Source: JANLTP01 sp031363055 (GTDB taxonomy: Bacteria; Pseudomonadota; Gammaproteobacteria; Burkholderiales; Burkholderiaceae_E). Taken from it: a DNA stretch of 38,101 bases. Positions 15,944-23,567 of this stretch are shown here, one piece after another. The notes under the pieces were generated by a model. It was not told the origin of the DNA. It did not search any database and worked only from the letters and a program-made list of their open reading frames with translations. Within the stretch, counting starts at the first letter, position 1. Each line of letters starts with the position of its first letter. The stretch lies in contig JANLTP010000129.1 in NCBI GenBank assembly GCA_031363055.1, positions 1 through 38,101 on the forward strand, in the 5' to 3' direction. The translations under genes and the position numbers were made by a program.

Positions 15944-17227
15944 GTGCCCGAGCATTTCGGTGGCAGGCCGCATTCGGTGTCAGGTTTGCAAAAGCGCATG
16001 AGTCCAGAAACTGCGAAAAACCCGCTCGTTGGTGCCCCGACCTGGCACGCGATTGTGCCGGCCGCTGGCGCCGGCCGGCGCCTGGGTCTTGCCATTCCGA
16101 AGCAGTACCTGCTGCTCGACGAGCGATCCATTTTGCAGTGGACCGTCGATACCTTGTGCAGCGCCGAATGGATTGACAGCATTTTGGTGGTGGTTGCGCC
16201 GGACGATCAGATCGCGCAAGGCCTGCTGCGCGCCCATCCTCGGGTGCGACTGTGCAAGGTCGGCGGCCTGACTCGCCGCGACTCGGTGCGAAGCGCACTC
16301 GACTGCCTGGAGAACGTACACGAGAAAGATTGGGTGCTCGTGCAGGATGCCGCCCGGCCCGGACTGACCCTCGAGATGTTGCAACGACTCAGGCATGGCA
16401 TCCTGAACGATGAGGTTGGCGGCTTACTGGCGATTCCAGTGGCCGATACCGTCAAGCGTCACAGCTTGCCAAGCGCATCGGTTGCCGAGCAACAATACCG
16501 AAGCTGCGACACGGTTGATCGTGACGGACTATGGCTGGCCCAGACGCCGCAGGTGTTTCGCCGCGGACTGCTACAACGAGCGCTGGACCACTACCCGGGC
16601 GCAACTGATGAAGCTTCAGCCATCGAAGCACTCGGCCAGCAACCGCTGCTGATCCAGGGTGCTCGCGAAAATTTCAAGGTAACGACCGTTGAGGACTATG
16701 TACTCATGCGCGCATTGTTGACGACAAAAGCTGCGAAGCCAGGGCTTCGAATCGGTCAGGGCTATGACGTGCACGCGCTGGTGCCTGGGCGACGTCTGAT
16801 TCTGGGCGGGGTCGAGATTGCCAGTGATCTTGGATTGCTCGGGCACTCGGATGCCGATGTGCTGACGCACGCCTTGATCGACGCCTTGCTGGGGGCAGCG
16901 GCCCTCGGTGACATCGGCACCCATTTTCCCGATACCGACCCGCGATTCGCCGGAGCCGACAGTTTGCAATTGCTCGGAGCAACCTTGGTAAAGGTGCTCG
17001 AGGCCGGCTACCGGCCGGTCAATATCGACGCAACCCTTGTTGCGCAGGCTCCCAGGCTGGCCCCCTACATCGAGGCAATCACAGCCAATCTGCGCCGGGT
17101 CACCGCAATGCCGGCGGGCAGCATCAACGTCAAGGCCAAAACCAACGAGCGGCTTGGATTTGAAGGGCGCAGTGAAGGCATTGTCGCCCAGGTCGTGGTC
17201 CTGATCGAGCTCAAGACAGGTCTTTAA
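15944..17227 (+). CDS. ispDF: Bifunctional IspD-IspF (MEP pathway)
   Basis: This fused enzyme carries out two non-consecutive steps of isoprenoid synthesis: MEP cytidylyltransferase (IspD) and MEcPP synthase (IspF). The IspD half shows PAAGAGRRLGLAIPKQYL, LVQDAARPGL, PVADTVKR and TDEASAIEALG. The IspF half begins near residue 265 with GYDVHAL (zinc Asp275, His277) and has LLGHSDADVLTHALIDALLGA, GDIGTHFPDTD and KAKTNERLGFEG. There is no stop or frameshift between the halves. The GTG at 15944 gives 427 aa; an ATG at 15998 (MSPETAKN) would give 409 and is equally acceptable by homology. Fusions are well known in alpha- and epsilonproteobacteria; here it is unexpected. Confidence 0.93.
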   Translation: MPEHFGGRPHSVSGLQKRMSPETAKNPLVGAPTWHAIVPAAGAGRRLGLAIPKQYLLLDERSILQWTVDTLCSAEWIDSILVVVAPDDQIAQGLLRAHPRVRLCKVGGLTRRDSVRSALDCLENVHEKDWVLVQDAARPGLTLEMLQRLRHGILNDEVGGLLAIPVADTVKRHSLPSASVAEQQYRSCDTVDRDGLWLAQTPQVFRRGLLQRALDHYPGATDEASAIEALGQQPLLIQGARENFKVTTVEDYVLMRALLTTKAAKPGLRIGQGYDVHALVPGRRLILGGVEIASDLGLLGHSDADVLTHALIDALLGAAALGDIGTHFPDTDPRFAGADSLQLLGATLVKVLEAGYRPVNIDATLVAQAPRLAPYIEAITANLRRVTAMPAGSINVKAKTNERLGFEGRSEGIVAQVVVLIELKTGL

Positions 17228-17795
17228 CCAGCGCGCTGCGCAACTCCGGCGGTACCAGGTTGGCGCGCAGCTCATAGGCCGAATGATCACAACCGGCGCT
17301 CAATCCGACCCCGTACTTGAGTGCGGCCGCCATGTCCTCAGTCAACTCGAAGCGCAGAAAATGCACCGCAGAGGTCTTCTCTTCGTTCTCGCGTTCGAGA
17401 TCTTCATCGGCAATGGCATAGACCTTGGCTGCGCCTTCGACTTGAACCCATATCTTGCGTTCCACCCCTTTGAGTTGTCCCAGGGCTTGGCGACGCTCTA
17501 GCGGATCGTCATACTCGATCAGCATAGTGGCCTTGAAGTTGCGGCCATCCGGTACCAGCGGGTTGTCGGCGGCCAGTTCATCCTGAATACCGTCGTCCTC
17601 GAATATCTTCTCGATGCGCAGCATTTCCTGAATTTGATAACGTACGGTTAATTCATCTTCGAACAACAAGGTGATGTGATCGCCAAGCGCGAGCTTGCGC
17701 TGTTTTTTGTGATCGAGCACCTGTTTGCGGAAACTGTTACGCGTTCTGGCGAACGACTCCAGAGTCATCAGGGATTCGCGGGTAACCTGCGGCAT
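17211..17795 (-). CDS. DUF3501 family protein
   Basis: A 194-residue protein matching the DUF3501 pattern (LFEDELTVRYQIQEMLRIEK, then LVPDGRNFKATMLIEYDD, then VHFLRFEL). Its function is unknown; I recall DUF3501 genes beside rubrerythrin and CCG-type Fe-S protein genes, as here, which suggests a role in oxidative or redox defence. The start ATG at 17795 (MPQVTRES) has GAGGA 8 nt upstream; a TTG at 17810 in the same frame is unlikely because it lies between the SD and this ATG. The last 17 bases overlap the convergent ispDF gene. Confidence 0.85.
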   Translation of the reverse strand: MPQVTRESLMTLESFARTRNSFRKQVLDHKKQRKLALGDHITLLFEDELTVRYQIQEMLRIEKIFEDDGIQDELAADNPLVPDGRNFKATMLIEYDDPLERRQALGQLKGVERKIWVQVEGAAKVYAIADEDLERENEEKTSAVHFLRFELTEDMAAALKYGVGLSAGCDHSAYELRANLVPPELRSALVKDLS

Positions 17796-17810
17796 GCTTA
17801 AAATCCTCAA

Positions 17811-17885
17811 TAGTTCAAGTAAGGGGTGTTCGGGTATTTAGTGTTTGGACATTCATTGTCCGAGCAATTAGTGCTCGAGTAATTA
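17811..17885. repeat. Degenerate 15-bp tandem repeat between Fe-S gene and DUF3501 gene
   Basis: Five units of 15 bp, plus-strand consensus GTGTTCGAGTAATTA: 17811-17825, 17826-17840, 17841-17855, 17856-17870 and 17871-17885. The last two are the most alike (TTGTCCGAGCAATTA, GTGCTCGAGTAATTA). The array begins, in transcript direction, at the stop codon of the Fe-S gene (17883-17885) and ends just before the Shine-Dalgarno region of the DUF3501 gene. Confidence 0.7.
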
Positions 17886-19241
17886 GTCGGGTAACCCGTA
17901 GGCTTTGCGCACCAACGTAATCGGATGTGCGAGTCGGTCAGACAGGTCAGCTCCGCTGAGCTGAATGCCTTCGTTGATGTGATGACCGGCGAGTTGGCAA
18001 TCCGAGGCAATCCATTGCGTGGCGCCTTGCGGATGTTCCTGCATCTGTCGAAATACCGGGCGACCAATTTTCAACGCGGTCTCGTGAAACTCCTGCTTGA
18101 CGCCCCAGGTCCCCGCATGGCCGGAGCAACGCTCGATGGTGTCGACGTGGGTGCCCGGAATCATCTCGAGCAACTCGCGAGTTTTCTGGCCAACGTTCTG
18201 TACACGCAAGTGACAGGCCACGTGGTAGGACACGTTACCAAGCGGCGCTGTGAAGTCGGTCTTGAGCAAACCGTCCTTGGCGCGTGCAACCAGGTACTCG
18301 AACGGATCAAACATCGCCTTGCGAACGGCTTGGACATCGGCATCGTCGGGGAACATCAGCGGCAGTTCCTGCTTGAACATCAGGCCACAGGACGGAATCG
18401 GGGCGAGGATAGCGTAGCCAGCTCGGGCCAGTTCGGCCAGTACCGGAATGCTTTTTTCCTTGAGTCTTGCAACGGCCTCGAGATCGCCGAGTTCCAGCTT
18501 GGGCATGCCGCAGCAGGATTCCTGTTCAGCCAAAACATGTGGAATCAGGTTGTGGTCAAGCACCTTGAGGAGATCGTGACCAATACCCGGTTCGTTGTAG
18601 TTGACATAACAGGTCGCAAAGATGGCCACTTTGCCGGGCGTGCGTTGGCCATCGCGGATCGGATGACTCTTTGATTTGGCGGCATGTGAGCGAAACTTCC
18701 GGGCTGAAAATTCCGGCACCCAAGCGGTCTCGTGAACGCCCATATATTTCTGCAGTTGCTTGCGAAAGGTCGGACTCTTGTTGACCTTGTTCACAATCTG
18801 CACAACGACCGGGATTCCGGCCAACTTGCCGTTACGATCGGTTGACGACAGTGCATTGTCGCGAAATTGAGTGGCAGTGCCACGCCGGAACTGTATGGCC
18901 TTCGCCCTGAGCATCAGATGCGGGAAGTCGAGATTCCAGGGATGCGGCGGCACATACGGACACTTGGTCATGTAACAAACGTCGCAGAGGTAGCACTGGT
19001 CAACCACCTTCCAGAAATCGTCTTTTTTCACGCCGTCGACTTCGAAGGTCGAACTCTCGTCGACCAAGTGAAACAGCGTTGGAAATGAATTGCAGAGGCT
19101 CACACAACGTCTGCAACCGTGGCAAATGTCGAAGGTGCGCTCCATTTCCTTGAGGCAGGACTCTTCGTTGTAGAAATCAGGATTTTTCCAATCCAGCGGA
19201 TGCCGGGTCGGCGCTTCCAGGGATCCTTCACGGGCGCTCAT
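17883..19241 (-). CDS. CCG-domain Fe-S oxidoreductase (HdrD/GlpC-like)
   Basis: A 452-residue protein of the heterodisulfide reductase-related iron-sulfur family. The N-terminal ferredoxin-like part has CHGCRRCVSLC (Cys40, 43, 46, 50) and CYLCDVCYMTKCPY, together enough for two 4Fe-4S clusters. The C-terminal part has two cysteine-rich CCG domains, one with ESCCGMPKLELGD and a second with the variant RCSGHAGTWG. No transmembrane helix is seen, so it is likely cytoplasmic and passes electrons to an unknown acceptor. ATG at 19241 (MSAREGS) is preferred: CGGAGA lies about 9 nt upstream, while the more upstream GTG at 19271 sits in the terminator's T-tract region. The context, rubrerythrin upstream and DUF3501 downstream, suggests peroxide or redox handling. 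Confidence 0.88.
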   Translation of the reverse strand: MSAREGSLEAPTRHPLDWKNPDFYNEESCLKEMERTFDICHGCRRCVSLCNSFPTLFHLVDESSTFEVDGVKKDDFWKVVDQCYLCDVCYMTKCPYVPPHPWNLDFPHLMLRAKAIQFRRGTATQFRDNALSSTDRNGKLAGIPVVVQIVNKVNKSPTFRKQLQKYMGVHETAWVPEFSARKFRSHAAKSKSHPIRDGQRTPGKVAIFATCYVNYNEPGIGHDLLKVLDHNLIPHVLAEQESCCGMPKLELGDLEAVARLKEKSIPVLAELARAGYAILAPIPSCGLMFKQELPLMFPDDADVQAVRKAMFDPFEYLVARAKDGLLKTDFTAPLGNVSYHVACHLRVQNVGQKTRELLEMIPGTHVDTIERCSGHAGTWGVKQEFHETALKIGRPVFRQMQEHPQGATQWIASDCQLAGHHINEGIQLSGADLSDRLAHPITLVRKAYGLPD

Positions 19242-19272
19242 GGGCCAGGTCTCCGACGATAAGGCAAACACG

Positions 19273-19303
19273 AAAAATTAGGGGAGCATCGAAATGCTCC
19301 CCT
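19273..19303 (-). terminator. Rho-independent terminator with UUCG loop after rubrerythrin
   Basis: On the minus strand a perfect 9-bp stem (GGGGAGCAT / ATGCTCCCC, 19302-19294 and 19289-19281) closes a TTCG tetraloop and is followed by AATTTTT. It lies 70 bases after the rubrerythrin stop and about 30 bases before the Fe-S gene start, so it would separate or attenuate the two. Confidence 0.85.
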
Positions 19304-19370
19304 TGCAGAATCAGGCCAAGCCACAACCGCCATCAGACGGGCAATGGCCGGACCATGAACATCAACTACA

Positions 19371-19790
19371 TCAAACCAAGGTTTCCAGCGCCTTGGCAAA
19401 ACGATTGGCGTGCGAGCGCTCGGCTTTGGCAAGCGTCTCAAACCAATCGGCGATCTCTTCAAAGCCTTCCTGACGAGCCGACTTCGCCATACCCGGATAC
19501 ATGTCGGTGTACTCGTGCGTCTCACCGGCAACGGCTGCTTTCAGATTCTGCTCCGACGAACCAATCGGCAGATCGGTGGCCGGATCGCCAACTTGCGCGA
19601 GGTAATCGAGGTGGCCATGCGCATGACCGGTCTCGCCTTCTGCGGTCGAGCGGAACAAGGCTGCCACTTCAGTCGCGCCTTCAACGTCTGCCTTGTTTGC
19701 AAAATATAGATAACGACGATTTGCCTGGCTCTCACCAGCAAATGCTGCCTTCAAATTGTCGTGGGTTTTGGTCCATTTAAGGCTGGGCAT
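19371..19790 (-). CDS. Rubrerythrin (erythrin type, no rubredoxin domain)
   Basis: A 139-residue ferritin-like diiron protein, expected to reduce hydrogen peroxide. The four-helix bundle ligands are visible: Glu20 (AGESQANRRY), Glu53 with His56 (GETGHAHGH), Glu90 and Glu94 (GETHEYTDMYPGMA), and Glu124 with His127 (ERSHANRF). The C-terminal rubredoxin domain of classical rubrerythrin is absent, so electrons must come from another protein; the Fe-S protein encoded next is a reasonable candidate (inference). It is followed by a strong terminator. No clear Shine-Dalgarno precedes the ATG. Confidence 0.92.
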   Translation of the reverse strand: MPSLKWTKTHDNLKAAFAGESQANRRYLYFANKADVEGATEVAALFRSTAEGETGHAHGHLDYLAQVGDPATDLPIGSSEQNLKAAVAGETHEYTDMYPGMAKSARQEGFEEIADWFETLAKAERSHANRFAKALETLV

Positions 19791-19989
19791 GGAAGTATCG
19801 TTTAGAAGCTACGAATGCTGTGCCATATCGGCCGAGGATGGGAATCCCGGATAGGATCATGGGCGATCAAGAGTATGAACTATCGATCGCGCGCCCGAGT
19901 CTAGGGTTAATCCGGACGCCAGGCAAATTGATTATCCAAATATCCTTGATTGGTACTGGCTATGGATCTTTCCAAACATTTCAGATCGA

Positions 19990-21393
19990 TCAAGCGCCCA
20001 CACCCGAAAGCAGGCCCGGTGCGTTCGGCAAATGGAGATTGATGATCAGACCGCCGTCGCTGGCATTGGCCAATTCACATTTTCCGAGGTAGCGTCGCGC
20101 CAGCCGATCGACAATCGTCAACCCCAGGCCGCTGCCACCCTCGTAGCTGCGCGCCTCATCGGCGCGCGAGAACGGGCGCAGCAGTTTCGGCAATTGCAGC
20201 GGATCGACACCAGGCCCCCAGTCTCGGATGGATAACTCGACGCCGCCGCTGCTGCTCGAGCGACGGCCACGATCGAGCAGCAACGGTTTCGCAACAATCT
20301 GAACGCGAGTAACGTCATCATGGGTACTACGGCCGTAGCGGCGCGCGTTCTCCAGAACGTTGCTCAACATTCGCTCCAGATCCAGTGCATCGCCAAACCA
20401 GATTAGACCGACTCCGGGCTGAATGTTAAGTTCAATCTGAACATCATTCGAGCCCGACATCAGACGCAACCGACAATCGCTCAGCAGATCGGCTACATTG
20501 ACATCGGCGAGTTTGGCTCGTTCCAGCTCGGACTGTCCCGAGCGCGCGTAGTCGAGAAACTTGCCGACGATCTGATCGATACGCTCGATTTCGGAACTCA
20601 TCGATTCCTTGTCGGCATCGATCAACGGGCTAAGCTCGATTTCCATTCTCAGACGCGCCAACGGCGTTCGAACATCATGCGAGATGCCGGCCAACGCAAC
20701 CGCGCGGTCCGACTCGATGGCCGCCAGATCACTCGCCATGCGGTTAAAACGATGATTGACTTGAGCGATTTCGGTAGGTGCTCGCTCCGGCAAAATCTCG
20801 GGAGCCAAGCCACGGCTGACGCGCTCCAAGGCACCTGCTAGCCGCGACAGCGGTCGGTTGACGAGCCGGCTGATGAGGATGGCGCCGATCGCTGACAGCG
20901 CCAGGGTGACTAGTCCGATCAACAGCCAATCCGGCCCGATCTGTCGCTCGAATCGTTCTCGCTTCAGAACCAACCAATACGGATCGCCATCGATATCGAA
21001 GCTGACCCACAAACCGGCCTCGTCGTTGACCTGGGCCGCCATGCGGGTGTCGGCGCCCAACAAGTGCCGAAGTCTGGCCTGCACAGCATCGGAAAATGCT
21101 GCATCGCTGGGAAACGCGCTGGCAATACTTTCGACCCGGTCGCCAGGCTCGAGCGGCGTGACCCGGATACCTTCTTCCAGCGCCAGCGCGGCGAGCAGGG
21201 CAGGACGCTTTTCCGCGCGCGTGTTGACCAGTGCAACCCGAGTGAGATTGATGACCGACGTGATTTCCCAAGCCAACTGTTGATCTGGCGGCGAGCGATC
21301 GAATACCCAAACCAACTGCAAGGCCGATAAAACGCTGGCCACGATTAGCGCGCCGATCATGAGAAAGGTGCGCCAGAAAATACTGAACTGCAT
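19990..21393 (-). CDS. envZ: EnvZ-like sensor histidine kinase
   Basis: The membrane sensor partner of the OmpR-like regulator. It has transmembrane helix 1 at about 8-31, a periplasmic domain of roughly 125 residues, helix 2 at about 156-176 and a HAMP region (NRPLSRLAGALERVSRG). The HisKA motif is AGISHDVRTPLARL, with phosphorylated His239. The ATPase domain has the N box NVLENARRYGR, DWGPGVD and GSGLGLTIVDRLARR. The ATG at 21393 (MQFSIFW) leads directly into helix 1 and lies 16 bases after the ompR stop; an ATG at 21435 overlapping ompR is possible. Length 467 aa, close to E. coli EnvZ (450). Confidence 0.92.
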   Translation of the reverse strand: MQFSIFWRTFLMIGALIVASVLSALQLVWVFDRSPPDQQLAWEITSVINLTRVALVNTRAEKRPALLAALALEEGIRVTPLEPGDRVESIASAFPSDAAFSDAVQARLRHLLGADTRMAAQVNDEAGLWVSFDIDGDPYWLVLKRERFERQIGPDWLLIGLVTLALSAIGAILISRLVNRPLSRLAGALERVSRGLAPEILPERAPTEIAQVNHRFNRMASDLAAIESDRAVALAGISHDVRTPLARLRMEIELSPLIDADKESMSSEIERIDQIVGKFLDYARSGQSELERAKLADVNVADLLSDCRLRLMSGSNDVQIELNIQPGVGLIWFGDALDLERMLSNVLENARRYGRSTHDDVTRVQIVAKPLLLDRGRRSSSSGGVELSIRDWGPGVDPLQLPKLLRPFSRADEARSYEGGSGLGLTIVDRLARRYLGKCELANASDGGLIINLHLPNAPGLLSGVGA

Positions 21394-21409
21394 CAGGGAG
21401 TCTTGACGT

Positions 21410-22129
21410 TCAGTTCCCGGCCGGAACAAAGACATAACCCACACCCCAGACGGTCTGCAGGTAGCGGGGCTTTTGTGGATCTAGCTCGATGAGCTTGCGA
21501 AGTCGCGAGATTTGAACATCCAGGCTTCGGTCATAGGCGCCGTATTCACGGCCCCGGGCCAGCACCATGAGCTTCTCGCGCGACAAGGCGACTTTCGGAT
21601 GCTGCGCGAACACCTTGAGAACGGCGAATTCGCCACTGGTTAGAGGCAGCGACTCACCGTCACGCGACAATATCCGAGTACCCAGATTTAACGTGAACGG
21701 ACCGAACTGTACCTCGCCGCTGTCCAGGGTCGGCGCACCGGGCGCCTCGCTGGCTTGTCGGCGGCGCAGCACCGCATTGATTCGCGCCAACAGTTCGCGT
21801 GGATTGAACGGCTTGGCCAGGTAGTCGTCGGCACCCATTTCAAGACCGACGATTCGATCAACGTCATCGCCCTTGGCGGTCAACATGATGACCGGCGTCA
21901 AGTCGTTGCCGCCGCGCAAACGTCGCACAATCGACAGACCATCTTCGCCGGGCATCATGATGTCCAGAATGATCAAGTCAAACGGTTCACGCTGAATCAG
22001 CCGATTCATCGACGCGGCGTCCTGGGCAACGCTGACTTCGAAGCCGTTGTCGCTCAAATACCGGCGCACCAGCTCGCGCAATTTGGGGTCGTCGTCGACG
22101 ACGAGAAGGTGCTTGCCTGACAGTGACAT
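21410..22129 (-). CDS. ompR: OmpR-family response regulator
   Basis: A 239-residue regulator: receiver domain with the acidic pocket VVDDDPKLREL, phospho-acceptor Asp56 (LIILDIMMPGEDG) and Lys in ADDYLAKPFNPREL. The winged-helix DNA-binding domain is very close to E. coli OmpR (LTSGEFAVLKVFAQHP, LARGREYGAYDRSLDVQISR, TVWGVGYVFVP). It probably controls envelope genes. I chose the ATG at 22129 (MSLSGKHLL): it is preceded by TATCAT with a 6-nt gap and no SD, and fits the usual N-terminus. An in-frame ATG at 22156 is possible. Confidence 0.93.
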   Translation of the reverse strand: MSLSGKHLLVVDDDPKLRELVRRYLSDNGFEVSVAQDAASMNRLIQREPFDLIILDIMMPGEDGLSIVRRLRGGNDLTPVIMLTAKGDDVDRIVGLEMGADDYLAKPFNPRELLARINAVLRRRQASEAPGAPTLDSGEVQFGPFTLNLGTRILSRDGESLPLTSGEFAVLKVFAQHPKVALSREKLMVLARGREYGAYDRSLDVQISRLRKLIELDPQKPRYLQTVWGVGYVFVPAGN

Positions 22130-22135
22130 GCCGCT

Positions 22136-22141
22136 ATGATA
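22136..22141 (-). promoter_or_regulatory. Candidate -10 (TATCAT) 6 nt before the ompR start
   Basis: Minus-strand TATCAT (5/6 to TATAAT) ends exactly 6 nt before the ATG at 22129. The spacing would put transcription start on the A of the ATG. There is no SD in between and no convincing -35. Confidence 0.4.
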
Positions 22142-22238
22142 GTCAGAGATCAACATTTTTGCATGCTGCGCTGATAATCGGTTACGGCCTGTTACAACAC
22201 TTACCCCCAGTCGTCTGGGATCGGCTCGACAAGCCGCC

Positions 22239-22244
22239 TAGAAT
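22239..22244 (+). promoter_or_regulatory. Candidate -10 (TAGAAT) 6 nt before the secreted-protein start
   Basis: TAGAAT, then CCGTCG, then the ATG at 22251. The hexamer matches TATAAT at 5/6 and is placed for transcription starting at the ATG. The gene has no SD. Confidence 0.4.
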
Positions 22245-22250
22245 CCGTCG

Positions 22251-22628
22251 ATGGCTGTTATTTCAAATATTGGTTTGGCTGCGCTGCTGCTGATTTGCGG
22301 CGTTCAGCCGGCGTTCGCCCAAAACGGTGCCGAGCGACTCGATGCAGTTGAGCGGCAACGTTTGCGCATGGAACTTAGACAACGCGCGCTGGACGAACGT
22401 CTGCGCGGCCAGCCGCCCGTGCAATATCAGCAAGCGCCGCCGGCCTACCCGGCGTTACCGCCCTCGGGCGGCGGTGCAGGGGGCGCAGGCGGCGGCGGAT
22501 ATGGTGCGCCGATGAATGGCGCCGGCGGCTATCGCAACGACGGAGGTGGTCCTCGGCTGACGCCGGAGGAACGACAGCAGTTGCGACTGCAATTGCGCGA
22601 AGGGCGTCTGCGCGCCCAAGGCAAATAA
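22251..22628 (+). CDS. Small secreted Gln/Arg- and Gly-rich protein, unknown function
   Basis: A 125-residue protein with a clear Sec signal peptide (hydrophobic LGLAALLLICGV-like core, cleavage after AFA, before QNGAERL). The mature part has two similar basic helical segments, ERQRLRMELRQRALDERL near the start and LTPEERQQLRLQLREGRLRA at the end. They are separated by a Pro/Tyr then Gly-rich linker (GGGAGGAGGGGYGAP). LTPEERQQLR-type C-termini occur in small periplasmic proteins of betaproteobacteria, from memory; no function is known to me. It is divergent from ompR-envZ, so it could be a target of that system (inference). Confidence 0.75.
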   Translation: MAVISNIGLAALLLICGVQPAFAQNGAERLDAVERQRLRMELRQRALDERLRGQPPVQYQQAPPAYPALPPSGGGAGGAGGGGYGAPMNGAGGYRNDGGGPRLTPEERQQLRLQLREGRLRAQGK

Positions 22629-22661
22629 TCGCTGTTCGATCCGGTTCGCATGCTTCGTGCC

Positions 22662-22667
22662 TAAAAT
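22662..22667 (+). promoter_or_regulatory. Candidate -10 (TAAAAT) 6 nt before tsaB
   Basis: TAAAAT, then GGGATC, then the ATG at 22674. No SD is present. The preceding block GGTTCGCATGCTTCGT closely resembles the one before the TAGAAT of the tRNA-Leu gene. Confidence 0.4.
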
Positions 22668-22673
22668 GGGATC

Positions 22674-23567
22674 ATGAGTCTGAACAACGGTCTGAACAAC
22701 GGTCTGAACAACGATACGCTCACCAAACCCGTGCTGTTGGCCCTGGCAACGTCGACCGAGTGCTGTGCGGTCGCCCTGAGCGTACCTGAAGCTGGCGAAA
22801 CAGCCCGAGTGTTTGCGCTCGAAGCAAACAGCGAGAGTCGCGGCTCTGGCGCCATTCTTTCGATGATCCAAACGCTGTTGGCGCAAGCCGGGTTGCATCG
22901 ACACGCCATCGATGTGATCGCGTTCGATCAAGGCCCCGGCGCGTTTACCGGTGTGCGCGTCGGATGCTCGGTCGCCCAGGGCCTGGGATTTGCGCTCGAG
23001 CGGCCCGTCTTGTCCCTGAGTTCGCTTGAGATCGTGGCAGCCGCAGCGCTTTCGCCCGACCGCGAAACGGTCACTCCGAATCCAGTCACACCGAGTCCGG
23101 TCACACCGCATACTTTTGAATCATCACTGATCTGGAGCGTGCTTGACGCCAGGATGGGCGAAGTCTATTGCGCCGCCTACCGATCCGGTCCGACGTTCGA
23201 TCTCGAATTGCATCAAGAGCCCACCGTTTGCAGTCCTGGCGCGGCAGTCGAGCTGATCACTTCGGTCAGCACTGCCTGGCGCGGCGACGGCTCGTTGAAT
23301 CTTGGTGGCGAACGTTGGCGCAGGCCGAATCCTGGTCGACTGATCGCGGCTGGCAACGGTTTTTCGCGATTCCCGCGTTTGCTAGCATGTGCTCAGCAAG
23401 CGGCCATGGAAATCGATTCGCAGGCCTGGCCCAGCGCCCAACATTTGGCTTGGGCAGCGAGCCACCACTGGCGTGCCGGTCGGATGATTTCGGCCGCACA
23501 GATCGAGCCGCTTTATGTACGCAACAAGGTTGCCTTGAAGATGGCTGAACAGCGAATCAGGCCATGA
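22674..23567 (+). CDS. tsaB: tRNA threonylcarbamoyladenosine biosynthesis protein TsaB
   Basis: TsaB is the partner of TsaD in forming the t6A37 modification of ANN-decoding tRNAs. The 297-residue protein has the ASKHA-type N-lobe: LLALATSTECCAVAL, a middle block with SRGSGAILSMIQTLLAQAG, and the family hallmark GPGAFTGVRVGCSVAQGL. It is longer than E. coli TsaB (231 aa), partly because of two repeat-encoded insertions: LNNG repeats at residues 3-14 and VTPNP-VTPSP-VTPHT near residue 135. Start is ATG 22674, without SD but with a -10-like box 6 nt upstream. It overlaps rimI by 4 bases (ATGA). Confidence 0.93.
   Translation: MSLNNGLNNGLNNDTLTKPVLLALATSTECCAVALSVPEAGETARVFALEANSESRGSGAILSMIQTLLAQAGLHRHAIDVIAFDQGPGAFTGVRVGCSVAQGLGFALERPVLSLSSLEIVAAAALSPDRETVTPNPVTPSPVTPHTFESSLIWSVLDARMGEVYCAAYRSGPTFDLELHQEPTVCSPGAAVELITSVSTAWRGDGSLNLGGERWRRPNPGRLIAAGNGFSRFPRLLACAQQAAMEIDSQAWPSAQHLAWAASHHWRAGRMISAAQIEPLYVRNKVALKMAEQRIRP
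22680..22715 (+). repeat. 12-bp tandem repeat at the tsaB N-terminus
   Basis: Three in-frame copies of CTGAACAACGGT (22680-22691, 22692-22703, 22704-22715). The first two are identical and the third has one base change (GAT). They encode LNNG, LNNG, LNND right after Met-Ser. Confidence 0.95.
23070..23114 (+). repeat. 15-bp tandem repeat inside tsaB
   Basis: Three in-frame units, GTCACTCCGAATCCA, GTCACACCGAGTCCG and GTCACACCGCATACT, encoding VTPNP, VTPSP and VTPHT. They form a proline-rich insertion between the N-lobe and the following strand (SSLIWSVLDARMGEVY). Confidence 0.85.

Noticed and set aside
17811..17885. CRISPR-like array
   Set aside because: Units are 15 bp, contiguous and degenerate with no spacers; no cas genes are present.
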